From Pontibacter cellulosilyticus (GTDB lineage Bacteria; Bacteroidota; Bacteroidia; Cytophagales; Hymenobacteraceae): DNA of 64,000 nucleotides. Of the stretch, positions 51,892 through 60,520 are shown one piece after another. Within the stretch, counting starts at the first letter, position 1. Every line of letters starts with the position of its first letter. Position numbers and translations under genes: made by a program. The notes under the pieces were generated by a model. That model made no database searches. It was given only the letters and a program-made list of their open reading frames with translations, and was not told the DNA's origin. The DNA lies in NCBI RefSeq assembly GCF_014306105.1, contig NZ_JACRVF010000001.1, positions 1,504,413 to 1,568,412 on the forward strand, read 5' to 3'.

Positions 51892-52848
51892 ATGGAGGCC
51901 ATAAAAGAAACTAACTTCTCAATTGCCGGCCAAACCGGGTTTTACCGGGGCAAAGTACGCGACGTTTATTATTTTGATAACAAAATTGCAGTTATAGCTA
52001 CAGATCGCATCTCTGCTTTCGATGTGGTGCTGCCGCGCGCCATCCCTTACAAAGGCCAGGTACTAAACCAGATCGCCAGCATTAACTTGGCAGCCACAAA
52101 AGACATTGTACCTAACTGGGTTATCTCCACACCAGACCCTAATGTAACCATTGGGCACAACTGTGAACCTTTTAAGGTGGAGATGGTTATTCGTGGATAT
52201 CTGGCAGGACACGCCTGGCGAGAGTACAGAGCTGGGAAAAGAAGTGTTTGTGGAGTGGCTTTACCAGAAGGACTCAAAGAGAACGATAAGCTGCCGCAGC
52301 CAATCATCACGCCAACAACCAAGGCAGATGCCGGGCATGATGAGGACATTTCGAGAGAAGAAATTTTGGCGAAGGGCCTTGTTTCTGAGGAAGATTACCT
52401 TAAATTAGAGCATTATACACATTCCCTTTTTGCACGCGGCACAGAGCTGGCAAAGCAACAGGGGCTTATATTAGTAGATACAAAGTATGAGTTTGGGAAG
52501 TATAACGGCGAAGTATTTTTAATCGACGAAATACATACACCAGACTCTTCTCGTTATTTTTACAGCGAGGGCTATGCCGAAAGGCAGGCAAACAATGAGC
52601 CGCAGCGCCAGCTCTCTAAAGAGTTTGTTCGGCAGTGGCTTATTGAAAACGGTTTTCAGGGGAAAGATGGCCAGCAGATACCAGAAATGACAGACGATGT
52701 AGTATCTGGTATATCTGAGCGGTACATTGAATTGTACGAGGTATTTACCGGAAAACCCTTTGTAAAACAAGATTATAGCAACGCTCTGAAAAGAATTGAA
52801 GAGAAGCTAACGGAAAACATTTTTAACACCAAAGATTACAATTTTTAA
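51892..52848 (+). CDS. purC: Phosphoribosylaminoimidazole-succinocarboxamide synthase
   Basis: A 318-residue purine-synthesis enzyme condensing CAIR with aspartate to SAICAR with ATP. Segments are [77 protein letters not shown] and [14 protein letters not shown]. The length is that of the eukaryote/Bacteroidota-like form. The ATG at 51892 is chosen over a longer TTG-type start at 51865 because of the promoter between. It is monocistronic by appearance, 44 bp before a STAS-domain gene. Confidence 0.95.
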   Translation: MEAIKETNFSIAGQTGFYRGKVRDVYYFDNKIAVIATDRISAFDVVLPRAIPYKGQVLNQIASINLAATKDIVPNWVISTPDPNVTIGHNCEPFKVEMVIRGYLAGHAWREYRAGKRSVCGVALPEGLKENDKLPQPIITPTTKADAGHDEDISREEILAKGLVSEEDYLKLEHYTHSLFARGTELAKQQGLILVDTKYEFGKYNGEVFLIDEIHTPDSSRYFYSEGYAERQANNEPQRQLSKEFVRQWLIENGFQGKDGQQIPEMTDDVVSGISERYIELYEVFTGKPFVKQDYSNALKRIEEKLTENIFNTKDYNF

Positions 52849-52892
52849 AGTAGATTTGGTACATTTGCTTTTAAATCCTTATAGGTAGATCT

Positions 52893-53270
52893 ATGAAGTA
52901 CACGATTGATAAGAAAGAAAACTACACAACCATCACGATAGATGAGAAGAAACTAGACACTTCCATCGCACCCGATCTTAAATCTGAGTTCGTGAAGTTG
53001 AACGCCGAAGGGATCACAAATTTGATTCTTGATTTGAACAACGTAAAATATACTGACTCTTCAGGCTTAAGCTCTATCCTGATCGCAAACCGTCTTTGCA
53101 ACTCATCAAACGGCTTGCTGATCCTGACCGGGCTTCAGGACCACGTGATGAAACTGATCACTATTTCTAAACTTGAGTCTGTATTGAATATCCTGCCAAC
53201 TGTAGAAGAGGCAATCGACCGCGTTTTCCTGCACGAGATTGAGCAGGACCTTACAAACAAAGAAGACTAA
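52893..53270 (+). CDS. STAS-domain anti-sigma factor antagonist
   Basis: A 125-residue STAS protein. The phosphorylatable Ser is in NVKYTDSSGLSSILIANRLC. The order of strands (YTTITIDEKKLDTSIAPDLKSEF) and helices matches SpoIIAA/RsbV-like antagonists that act in partner-switching. No RsbW kinase or sigma factor is near it. TACATTTG (52860-52867) is a -7 match, 25 bp before the ATG. It is followed after 13 bp by rnz and may be co-transcribed with it. The partner is unknown. Confidence 0.85.
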   Translation: MKYTIDKKENYTTITIDEKKLDTSIAPDLKSEFVKLNAEGITNLILDLNNVKYTDSSGLSSILIANRLCNSSNGLLILTGLQDHVMKLITISKLESVLNILPTVEEAIDRVFLHEIEQDLTNKED

Positions 53271-53283
53271 TTAAAAGCCGCCT

Positions 53284-54204
53284 GTGGTGGATTTCGAACT
53301 CAGAATACTGGGCAGTTCGTCGGCCACTCCATCGGCAAACAGACACCATACCGCCCAGGTTTTAACCATAGGCAATCAGCACCACCTGATTGATTGCGGC
53401 GAAGGAACACAAATGCAGCTGATGCTTTACAAAATAAAGCATCAGCGCATTTCAAACATCTACATCAGCCACATGCATGGCGACCACTACTTTGGGCTGG
53501 CCGGGCTGATTTCAACCATGCACTTACAGGGCCGCCAGGCACCGCTCCATTTGTTTGGCCCTCCCGGCTTAGCCGAAATCCTTACCCTACAACTAAAGTA
53601 CTCCGGCACCAACCTTGTTTACCCGCTTATTTTTCATGAGCTGGATACTAACTGCCATAAAAGAATTTTTGAGGATAAGCAGCTCTCGGTTTATACTATT
53701 CCTATGGAGCATCGCATCCCCTGCTGTGGTTTCTTGTTTAAAGAGAAGGTAAAGCCGCGTCCGCTGTTAAAAGAGAAGCTGCCGCCACACCTGTCGCCAC
53801 CCCAGCTGGTGAGATTAAAGTGGGCCGAAGACATCAAAGACGAAAAAGGCAATGTGCTGGTGAGTTACAAAGACGTAACCGGCGAACCTAAACGCAGTCG
53901 TAGCTATGCTTACTGCGCAGATAGCCGCTACAAGCCCGATATCATCCCAATTGTGAGGCAGGTGGATATGCTGTATCACGAGGCTACCTTCCTCGATGAC
54001 CTGCGCGACAGAGCAACCTATACTTTCCATAGCACTGCCCTGCAGGCAGCTGAACTAGCCTCGCAGGCGGCAGCAAAAAAATTACTCTTGGGGCATTTCT
54101 CAGTTCGCTACAAAGACCTTACTCCACTTTTAGAAGAAGCCAGGCAGGTGTTCCCGAACGCAGAACTGGCTGTGGAAGGAAGTGTATTTTATGTAGAGGA
54201 GTAG
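53284..54204 (+). CDS. rnz: Ribonuclease Z
   Basis: A 306-residue beta-lactamase-fold endonuclease maturing tRNA 3' ends. The metal motif is ISHMHGDHYFGLAG (HxHxDH) and the N-terminal DCGEGTQMQL and PMEHRIPCCGF are the family segments. The length is normal for bacteria. The start is GTG at 53284; a second GTG follows at once, so the first residue is uncertain. It follows the STAS gene by 13 bp. The tRNA genes in this window encode no CCA, which fits a need for RNase Z. Confidence 0.93.
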   Translation: MVDFELRILGSSSATPSANRHHTAQVLTIGNQHHLIDCGEGTQMQLMLYKIKHQRISNIYISHMHGDHYFGLAGLISTMHLQGRQAPLHLFGPPGLAEILTLQLKYSGTNLVYPLIFHELDTNCHKRIFEDKQLSVYTIPMEHRIPCCGFLFKEKVKPRPLLKEKLPPHLSPPQLVRLKWAEDIKDEKGNVLVSYKDVTGEPKRSRSYAYCADSRYKPDIIPIVRQVDMLYHEATFLDDLRDRATYTFHSTALQAAELASQAAAKKLLLGHFSVRYKDLTPLLEEARQVFPNAELAVEGSVFYVEE

Positions 54205-54426
54205 GACCGGTGAAAGAGATTAGAAGATTGTCAGGGTTTTCTAGATTGGCTGTAAAGTCCACATCGTCCATAACTCACCCCCGGCACAAGTTAACAATAC
54301 TCATTTCTTGGAATACTGTTGAGATATCATTATTATAATCAGCTTTACAGCAAATTGGGAAAGCTATACTTTATCGGAATTCCTCAAAACCTGACCTCAC
54401 TGCAGATCAATATTCATAAATAGAAC

Positions 54427-54786
54427 ATGAAAAGCATACTGAAACTAGAAGAAATTGCCAGGTTTATACTTGCCTATACTTTAAGCCTGTACCTGGGCTA
54501 CAGCTGGTGGCTATTTTTCGCACTACTACTTGCCCCCGACTTAAGCATGACTGGTTATTTGTTTGGCACAAGAGCCGGAGCATGGTTGTACAATATTTTT
54601 CATCACCAGGGCATAGCTATTGTCGTTGGCATAGCAGGCTTATTTCTCGGGGAAACGTGGCTGCAACTTGCGGGTCTTATACTTTACGGCCACAGCGCAA
54701 TGGATAGAGCATTAGGGTATGGCCTGAAGTATAACGAAAGCTTTAAACACACCCATCTTGGGTTAATAGGAAAACAAACCGGTTGA
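54427..54786 (+). CDS. DUF4260 family membrane protein
   Basis: A 119-residue small integral membrane protein. It has three to four hydrophobic segments (ARFILAYTLSLYLGYSWWLFFALLL, LYNIFHHQGIAIVVGIAGLFL, TWLQLAGLILYGHSAMDR). The LSMTGYLFGTRAGAWLYNIFHH and HSAMDRALGYGLKY motifs match DUF4260. It ends GKQTG and its stop is 82 bp before the next gene. Function is unknown. Confidence 0.85.
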   Translation: MKSILKLEEIARFILAYTLSLYLGYSWWLFFALLLAPDLSMTGYLFGTRAGAWLYNIFHHQGIAIVVGIAGLFLGETWLQLAGLILYGHSAMDRALGYGLKYNESFKHTHLGLIGKQTG

Positions 54787-54867
54787 ACCGCTGTTAAGCT
54801 GCAGCTACATTTGTCTTACCTAATATTTTGTAATTTAGCTCGCTTATAAGGGTAAAGTATAGTTACG

Positions 54868-55665
54868 ATGTCTCATCCAACCTCTTTAGCGGAGAAAAAA
54901 CGCACAAACCTGTTTCTGGTGCTTAGTGGCATTTTTATTTCGAATGCATTGCTCGCAGAGCTTATTGGCGTAAAGATATTCTCGGGAGAAGCTATTTTCG
55001 GTTTACCCGGTGCACAAATACCGTTGCTTGGGGATAGTAAGTTGGACTTCAATTTATCTGCCGGCGTTATTATCTGGCCTGTAGTGTTTATCACTACTGA
55101 TATCATCAATGAGTACTTTGGGAAAAGCGGTGTGAAACGCGTAAGTATACTTACAGTTGTGCTTATACTATATGCTTTTTTGGTAATTACAGTAGTTACC
55201 GGCCTGCCTCCTGCCCCTTTCTGGCTCGACCTGAACAACACTGATCAACAGGGAAATCCGTTTAATATTCACTTTGCTTTTAATGCTATATATAGGCAAG
55301 GTTTAGGTATTATCATTGGCTCCGTAATTGCTTTTCTGCTGTCGCAGTTTTTGGATGCCACCGTATTCCATTGGCTACACAAGTATACTGGCAGCAAAAA
55401 AATATGGCTCCGTGCCACCGGTTCCACGCTGGTATCTCAGTTAATAGATAGTTTCGTGGTACTGTTCATCGCGTTCTTTGTGTTTGGCAACTGGACAATG
55501 GAGTTGGTGCTTTCGGTAGCAATTCTCAATTACACCTATAAGTTTTTGGTAGCGGTTATACTTACCCCACTCTTGTATGTAGCCCACTCCCTCATCGACA
55601 ACTACCTCGGTGTAAACCAAGCAGAAGCACTGATAGAAGAGGCCGCCCTGGCAAGCGAAGAATAA
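54868..55665 (+). CDS. Queuosine precursor transporter (VUT/YhhQ family)
   Basis: A 265-residue inner-membrane transporter. About six helices are visible (LFLVLSGIFISNALLAELIGV; VIIWPVVFITTDIINEYFG; VSILTVVLILYAFLVITVV; IIIGSVIAFLLSQFLDATVF; and the last two after WTMELV). The ITTDIINEYFGKSGVK and the SQFLDATVFHWLHK signature match the VUT superfamily that imports preQ1/preQ0. The queuosine salvage role is from the family; no que genes are near. TACATTTG at 54806-54813 may be its -7 element. No riboswitch was recognised before it. Confidence 0.85.
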   Translation: MSHPTSLAEKKRTNLFLVLSGIFISNALLAELIGVKIFSGEAIFGLPGAQIPLLGDSKLDFNLSAGVIIWPVVFITTDIINEYFGKSGVKRVSILTVVLILYAFLVITVVTGLPPAPFWLDLNNTDQQGNPFNIHFAFNAIYRQGLGIIIGSVIAFLLSQFLDATVFHWLHKYTGSKKIWLRATGSTLVSQLIDSFVVLFIAFFVFGNWTMELVLSVAILNYTYKFLVAVILTPLLYVAHSLIDNYLGVNQAEALIEEAALASEE

Positions 55666-55681
55666 ATTTTAAGAAAAATTA

Positions 55682-55714
55682 TTTGCAATAATAAACTTTT
55701 AAAGGTTACCTTTG
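55682..55714 (+). promoter_or_regulatory. Bacteroidota promoter of the EamA transporter gene
   Basis: TTTG at 55682-55685, 21 nt, TACCTTTG at 55707-55714. The start of transcription near 55720 would give a leader of about 160 nt. Confidence 0.65.
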
Positions 55715-55719
55715 CAGCC

Positions 55720-55879
55720 TTGCAAAATTAAAAATGCCTGCTCACTTAGCACATACACAAATTTTTATTACAGGTTACGTTCTACACGACTTGTAAGAGT
55801 ACCCCTTTCTCAAAATTAGGGCTGCTTAGGCCCGGCTATTTCTATTTTTTGTTTTTAGTATTTTTTAGGAGGGACAACC
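55720..55879 (+). other. Long structured leader, unassigned
   Basis: The leader has two possible stems: TTACAGGT / ACTTGTAA (about 55768-55800, one G-U pair) and a GGGC/GCCC hairpin near 55825-55840, followed by T-rich sequence and an AGGAGG site. The hairpin plus T run before the ribosome site resembles an attenuator or riboswitch expression platform. It matches no riboswitch class I know. Confidence 0.45.
55867..55872 (+). promoter_or_regulatory. Strong Shine-Dalgarno site (AGGAGG)
   Basis: AGGAGG lies 7 nt before a GTG start at 55880. Such a site is unusual in Bacteroidota, and it decides the GTG over the ATG at 55898. Confidence 0.7.
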
Positions 55880-56797
55880 GTGTTCAGAGGAAGCATTATG
55901 GTCTTTCTTGGAGCGTGCAGCTTCGGGATCTTATCGACTTTTGTAAAACTAGCATATAAAGAAGGCTTTACCTTGGGTGACGTGACTGGCACTCAGGTAT
56001 TTTTTGGGTTGATTTTTCTTTGGGTGATGGTGTTGTTGCGACAGCTGCGAGGCAGCAAGAGCAGCGGCACATCGTTCAGGGAAAAGCTTAAGTTGGTTGC
56101 AATGGGCACCAGCACCGGCCTAGTAAGCCTTTTCTACTATAAATGTGTGCAAACTGTGCCTGCCTCTATTGCCATACTTTTACTTATGCAGTTTACCTGG
56201 ATGAGCCTGGTATTAGATGCCATCATAAAGCGCAAACTTCCAATGGCTTCGCAGGTAAGTATGGTTATACTTGTACTACTGGGTACTTGCCTTGCCGGCA
56301 GGCTGTTCTCCAGCCAGTTACCAACATTTGACTGGGCTGGCATTGGCTTTGGTTTGCTTGCCGCTTTCTCATACACTATTTTTCTGGCTATAAATGGCAA
56401 AGTAGGTAACAGCCTGCACCCTACTACTAAAAGTGCTTTAATGCTTACTGGCGCTACAATACTTGTTTTCACTATCTTCCCGCCGGTTTTCCTGGTAAAC
56501 GGAGCATTGATGAACGGTTTGTTTAAATGGGGACTGGTGCTATCAGTGTTTGGCACGGTGCTGCCGCCGGTACTTTTTGCCTACGGCATACCTAAAACAG
56601 GCCTTGGGTTAAGTGCCATACTTAGTGCAGCCGAGCTGCCAGTGGCAGTACTTATGTCGTGGGTGGTGCTGCAGGAGGATGTATGGCCAGTGCAGTGGCT
56701 TGGAGTCTTGCTTATACTTATGGCTATACTTGTAGCAAACTGGAAAACGATTTTTACGAGGAAAAAACATACCGGTAATTTTGCTTTGGCCGGCTAG
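55880..56797 (+). CDS. EamA/DMT family transporter
   Basis: A 305-residue drug/metabolite transporter with two EamA halves of five helices each (first helix MVFLGACSFGILSTFVKLAY, second half from about 155). It lies in the inner membrane. The AGGAGG site supports the GTG start at 55880. The substrate is unknown; members export metabolites or take up amino acids and nucleosides. The long structured leader suggests control by an RNA element. It is followed by a terminator. Confidence 0.85.
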   Translation: MFRGSIMVFLGACSFGILSTFVKLAYKEGFTLGDVTGTQVFFGLIFLWVMVLLRQLRGSKSSGTSFREKLKLVAMGTSTGLVSLFYYKCVQTVPASIAILLLMQFTWMSLVLDAIIKRKLPMASQVSMVILVLLGTCLAGRLFSSQLPTFDWAGIGFGLLAAFSYTIFLAINGKVGNSLHPTTKSALMLTGATILVFTIFPPVFLVNGALMNGLFKWGLVLSVFGTVLPPVLFAYGIPKTGLGLSAILSAAELPVAVLMSWVVLQEDVWPVQWLGVLLILMAILVANWKTIFTRKKHTGNFALAG

Positions 56798-57122
56798 CAA
56801 CTATATACACTACTACCTAAATCTACTTTTAACTAGTACTTACTGCCTATGATGTTATAATTGTTTTTCATTTGAATTGGTTGATTTACGATGGTTAGGT
56901 TCAGCGAAGCGCTGTTCGCTAACCATTATTTTTTACGAGCACCCTCCCCCTTCCGGCTCTGGTAAAATTTTGATCTGCCAGCACATAAACACAATAATAG
57001 CACCCCCTTAAAAGTTTTTAATACAGAATCTCTGATAAACTATTAACTTACTAATACGCCGCACAGCTTTTGCTTCAAACTTCTACGTAACACATTACCT
57101 TTTACTTTAACAGTTTATCCTC
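56798..57122. other. Gap with terminator
   Basis: A 325-bp gap holding the hairpin at 56891-56933 and otherwise nothing that I recognise. Confidence 0.5.
56891..56933 (+). terminator. Terminator of the EamA gene
   Basis: ATGGTTAG pairs with CTAACCAT (56891-56898, 56919-56926), with an inner AGCGAA / TTCGCT stem, then TATTTTTT. Confidence 0.8.
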
Positions 57123-57596
57123 ATGAAGCAATTACTAGTAGCTACGCTTGTGCCAATGCTTTGCCTGTTTTATAATAGTGTGCAGGCTAATGTATCACCA
57201 AATCCATCTTATCTAATAGTTACAGCAGCATCAAACCCTAACACAGCTTACTTAGGAGTTTACCAAGGCACCCTCCCCTGCACCGACTGTCAGGGTATTG
57301 TAATGGAGCTGACACTGAAAGAGAACGGGAAATCAAAAAGTAAAACATTTGTACTAAAGCAGAAATACCTGGGAAAACCTGCAGCGCAAAGCGTGTACAC
57401 CGTTACTGGTAAATGGTTTTTAGCAACAGGTAACAAACAAAATCCAAAAGCCAGGATACTGCAGCTTATCCCCGATGGAAAAGAAGACCTGTTATACTTT
57501 GAGCTGCTTAAAGATGGAAGTATAAAAATGCTGGATAATCGCCAGAACCAGCTAAAGTCGAAGCACAATTATACTTTAAAGAAGCAACGCACTTAA
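57123..57596 (+). CDS. NlpE-like (copper-resistance NlpE N-terminal) protein
   Basis: A 157-residue exported protein. A signal peptide ends near VQA (residue 22). The body has YLGVYQGTLPCTDCQGI, the CxxC motif of the NlpE N-terminal domain, followed by beta strands ELTLKENGKSKSKTFVLKQKYLGKP and YTVTGKWFLATG. NlpE is an outer-membrane lipoprotein that senses envelope stress and copper in E. coli; this protein has no lipobox. It is 84 bp before trpS and has its own upstream gap. Function in this host is inferred. Confidence 0.8.
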   Translation: MKQLLVATLVPMLCLFYNSVQANVSPNPSYLIVTAASNPNTAYLGVYQGTLPCTDCQGIVMELTLKENGKSKSKTFVLKQKYLGKPAAQSVYTVTGKWFLATGNKQNPKARILQLIPDGKEDLLYFELLKDGSIKMLDNRQNQLKSKHNYTLKKQRT

Positions 57597-57680
57597 ACTA
57601 AACCGGCTAATTGTTGCGAAGGCTTCTATTAAAAGGCATTTTAGCTTAAATTGCGTGCCGAACTTAACCACTTACTATAA

Positions 57681-58655
57681 ATGGCACGTTACCTTACCGG
57701 AATCCAGGCTACAGGCAGGCCCCACCTGGGCAATTTGCTTGGCGCTATCATTCCAGCAGTAGAATTTTCCAGGGCCTCAGAGCAGGAGTCTTTATACTTT
57801 ATCGCCGACCTGCACTCGCTTACCACAGTACGTGATGCGGAGTTGCTTCGAAGCAATACCTATGCTGTGGCTGCGGCCTGGCTGGCATTTGGTTTTGATA
57901 CAGATAAACACATATTCTACCGCCAGTCGGATGTACCGATGGTAACGGAGCTTACCTGGTACCTGAGCTGCTTTACGCCGTTCCCGATGCTGGCCAACGC
58001 GCACTCGTTTAAAGACAAGTCATCCAGAAGAGGTTTGTCTGAGGTTAATGCAGGTTTGTTTACTTACCCTGTATTAATGGCTGCTGATATTCTGATGTAC
58101 GATGCCAATTTTGTACCGGTAGGCAAAGACCAGATTCAGCACCTGGAGATCACTCGTGATATTGCCAGTTCTTTTAACCATACTTACGGCGACACATTTG
58201 TGCTTCCGGAAGCCAGGGTGGATGAATCGGTAATGACGATACCGGGCATCAACGGAGAGAAGATGAGCAAGTCGTACGGCAACATCATTGATATTTTTGA
58301 GGCTGACAAACCGCTTCGCAAAACAATCATGAGCATTGTAACCGACAGCAAAGCCTTGGAAGAGCCTAAAGACCCGGATAGTGATACCGTTTACAAGCTC
58401 TTTAGTTTGCTGGCTTCACCTGATGAGGTGGCAACAATGCGTGAGAATTACATGGCAGGCGGTTACGGTTATGGCCATGCGAAGCAGGCCCTATATGAAC
58501 TTATACTTAAGAAGTATGCACAGGAGCGTGAGTTGTTTAATTATTATATGAACAACTTGGAAGAGGTTGACAAGAAATTGATGGAAGGAGCAGAAAAAGC
58601 AAAGGCAATTGCTACTCCTGTGCTGGAGCGCGTAAGAAAGAAACTAGGTTTTTAG
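57681..58655 (+). CDS. trpS: Tryptophan-tRNA ligase
   Basis: A 324-residue class I aminoacyl-tRNA synthetase. The HIGH-type motif is GRPHLGNLLGAI and the KMSKS-type motif is GEKMSKSYGN. Other landmarks are FIADLHSLTT, PVLMAADILMYDANFVPVGKDQIQHLE and the C-terminal ATPVLERVRKKLGF. The length is normal. It is followed by a hairpin terminator convergent with the EF-hand gene. Confidence 0.97.
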   Translation: MARYLTGIQATGRPHLGNLLGAIIPAVEFSRASEQESLYFIADLHSLTTVRDAELLRSNTYAVAAAWLAFGFDTDKHIFYRQSDVPMVTELTWYLSCFTPFPMLANAHSFKDKSSRRGLSEVNAGLFTYPVLMAADILMYDANFVPVGKDQIQHLEITRDIASSFNHTYGDTFVLPEARVDESVMTIPGINGEKMSKSYGNIIDIFEADKPLRKTIMSIVTDSKALEEPKDPDSDTVYKLFSLLASPDEVATMRENYMAGGYGYGHAKQALYELILKKYAQERELFNYYMNNLEEVDKKLMEGAEKAKAIATPVLERVRKKLGF

Positions 58656-58673
58656 ACACATCACCTTAAACTA

Positions 58674-58713
58674 AAAAGCGCCTGCTACTCTAAAGTAACA
58701 GGCGCTTTTATTA
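58674..58713. terminator. Convergent terminator
   Basis: Stem AAAAGCGCCTG / CAGGCGCTTTT (58674-58684, 58699-58709), partly extended inward by TACT/AGTA. It lies between trpS and the EF-hand gene. Confidence 0.85.
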
Positions 58714-58737
58714 TATAGTCTGTTGTTTCAAATGTTA

Positions 58738-59340
58738 TTACATACCATAGTATCTGTTGTATCTGGTATTATACTCGTTGTTGTCCAGTGTACCGTCTTT
58801 GTTGGTGTCCCACATCATAAACAAACCGTCAGAGTACTCGCGCTGGCTTACTTTGCCATCACGATCTTTATCCCAGTTACGCATATAATCACCTTTAGCA
58901 AAGCCTGTATTAAACTCATTATTATCTAGCTTGCTGTCTTTGTTAGTATCCCAGTCAGCGTAAGTTTGGCCAGTAATACCAAAGTCAGCTGTAGCGGTGT
59001 TCCACTCATTCTCATCCAGCATGTTATCGTCATTTTCGTCCCAAGTACTGTAGAAGCTTGTATTAAACTCATTCTCATCTAACATGTCATCATCATTGGC
59101 ATCCCAATCAGAATACATGGTGTTAGAGGCGAATGTTGTTCCAAAACGCTCATTGTCCCATGTTGCCATAGCATCTGTATTAGCGTCCATTTCTGTTTCA
59201 GTTCTTACTTCAGTAGTGGTTTCAGTAGTTTCCACTTCTGAGGCAGTTTCTGTTTCGCCTGTACTACACGCAGAAAAACCGGCAAACATAGCCATACCAA
59301 AACCTACACCCAAAATTTTATTAATATTCATAGTTTTCAT
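58738..59340 (-). CDS. EF-hand repeat lipoprotein
   Basis: A 200-residue lipoprotein (lipobox FSACS near residue 25) whose mature part is a row of EF-hand calcium-binding loops. Five are visible: DANDDDMLDENEF, DENDDNMLDENEW, DTNKDSKLDNNEF, DKDRDGKVSQREY and DTNKDGTLDNNEY. A Thr/Glu-rich linker (about 30-55) precedes them. The start may be either of two ATGs, three codons apart. It should be anchored to the membrane and bind calcium. Neighbours give no clear partner. Confidence 0.85.
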   Translation of the reverse strand: MKTMNINKILGVGFGMAMFAGFSACSTGETETASEVETTETTTEVRTETEMDANTDAMATWDNERFGTTFASNTMYSDWDANDDDMLDENEFNTSFYSTWDENDDNMLDENEWNTATADFGITGQTYADWDTNKDSKLDNNEFNTGFAKGDYMRNWDKDRDGKVSQREYSDGLFMMWDTNKDGTLDNNEYNTRYNRYYGM

Positions 59341-59596
59341 GTTTTACAAATTTAAGTTAAACAAAGTCATACATATGGTGTACGAAGTGCAGTTTGGATG
59401 AGGCAAAAATGAACAGAATAGACTAGGGAAAGATAGTTAATGTACAGTATGAGTTAAAATATGCAGGGCGAAAGGAATTTTAAATTAAGAAAAAAGAGCC
59501 CTAAAATTGTATTTTAAATATAATTTTTATCCATAAAAAAGTACCTGACCTGTTAATTTTACAGACTCAAGTGCAAAAATGTAAGTGTATTAAAAA

Positions 59597-59974
59597 CTAC
59601 AGTCTGTTGTCCTGCACCACTAAATCGGCAGACGCTCTGTTCAATGCTATCGGAATGTTATTGATAACGGCTGTACGAATCAATGTCTGAATGTCGTGCT
59701 CATGCCCATGCGGTGTTTCGGCATCAATAAAGAAGATAACTTTGTGTACTTCGCCCTGCAATATCTTAGCAGCAAGTATAATATCTCCTCCGCTTGGCCC
59801 ATGCCCGAATGGTTTCACATCCAGGTCAAGCATATCATTGATCAGGCGCGAGGTATTAGATGTACCGATCAGTTCGTGCTCCCGCAACAGGTTGTAGTTT
59901 ACTTTTGCCCAGTTTAGCAGGTCGTTTTTCCGGCTATTGTGAGCAATCAAAGCAATAGTTTTTCTCATATTCAA
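59597..59974 (-). CDS. mgsA: Methylglyoxal synthase
   Basis: A 125-residue enzyme turning dihydroxyacetone phosphate into methylglyoxal. The fold features are TIALIAHNSRKNDLLNWA, IGTSNTSRLI, the phosphate-binding PFGHGPSGGDIILAAKI and the FIDAETPHGHEHDIQTL segment, with NRASADLVV near the end. The usual SGPLGGDQQ loop is GPSGGDIIL here and the catalytic region DPLEP is DAETP, so some residues differ from E. coli MgsA; whether this affects activity is not clear. It is a single gene. Confidence 0.85.
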   Translation of the reverse strand: MNMRKTIALIAHNSRKNDLLNWAKVNYNLLREHELIGTSNTSRLINDMLDLDVKPFGHGPSGGDIILAAKILQGEVHKVIFFIDAETPHGHEHDIQTLIRTAVINNIPIALNRASADLVVQDNRL

Positions 59975-60520
59975 ATCTTATACCTGACCTCCACTGCAGA
60001 GGCCCTAACTAAAGATAAGAGAATACTGCCGACAAACTGTTGCTTAACAATAATTTAATAAAACCAGCCGGTATAGACTTGCTTTAAACCACCTACATAA
60101 CTTTAACTTAATTGCCATATATGGTATTGAATTCAAGCATAACTCACACCTACATTAGCTACTTTTCCTGCATCAAATCCTAATGTCAAATTGCATTGAG
60201 GGTGGCATGCCCCAATTGCCTAATTTCCAGATACACATAAACATCCAACTCCTGTTGCTGCCTCTCCATGCAATTACTTATCCACCATCTCAGTTCATTT
60301 TCGATTAGCTTCGGGCATACTTTGTTTCAGGCCCATACAACCATACTGCTGCTATATTTTTTTAGGTCTTATACTTATGTATGATTCGAGATACTCAACT
60401 CTCATTTAATTAATAACTCATGTCAATTAATAATTTTAAACTAAAAAGTTAGTTTAAAACTTGCTTTCAACTAAATTATTAGTTAATATTATTCTCATAA
60501 CCATCATTCAGTGTATAACT
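59975..60520. other. Gap upstream of serine hydrolase
   Basis: A 546-bp AT-rich gap between divergent genes. It contains an inverted repeat at 60434-60459, a TATACTT at about 60370 and no coding sequence that I would support. Confidence 0.5.
60434..60459. promoter_or_regulatory. Inverted repeat TTTTAAACTA-N6-TAGTTTAAAA
   Basis: Perfect 10-bp arms separated by 6 nt, ending 61 bp before the serine hydrolase ATG at 60521. The further words AACTAAATTATTAGTT (60470-60485) form a second, looser dyad. It looks like a TetR- or MarR-type operator, but no regulator gene is adjacent. Confidence 0.45.

Noticed and set aside
54787..54867. preQ1 riboswitch before the queuosine-precursor transporter
   Set aside because: The 81-bp upstream gap lacks the recognisable preQ1 aptamer stem and A-rich tail.
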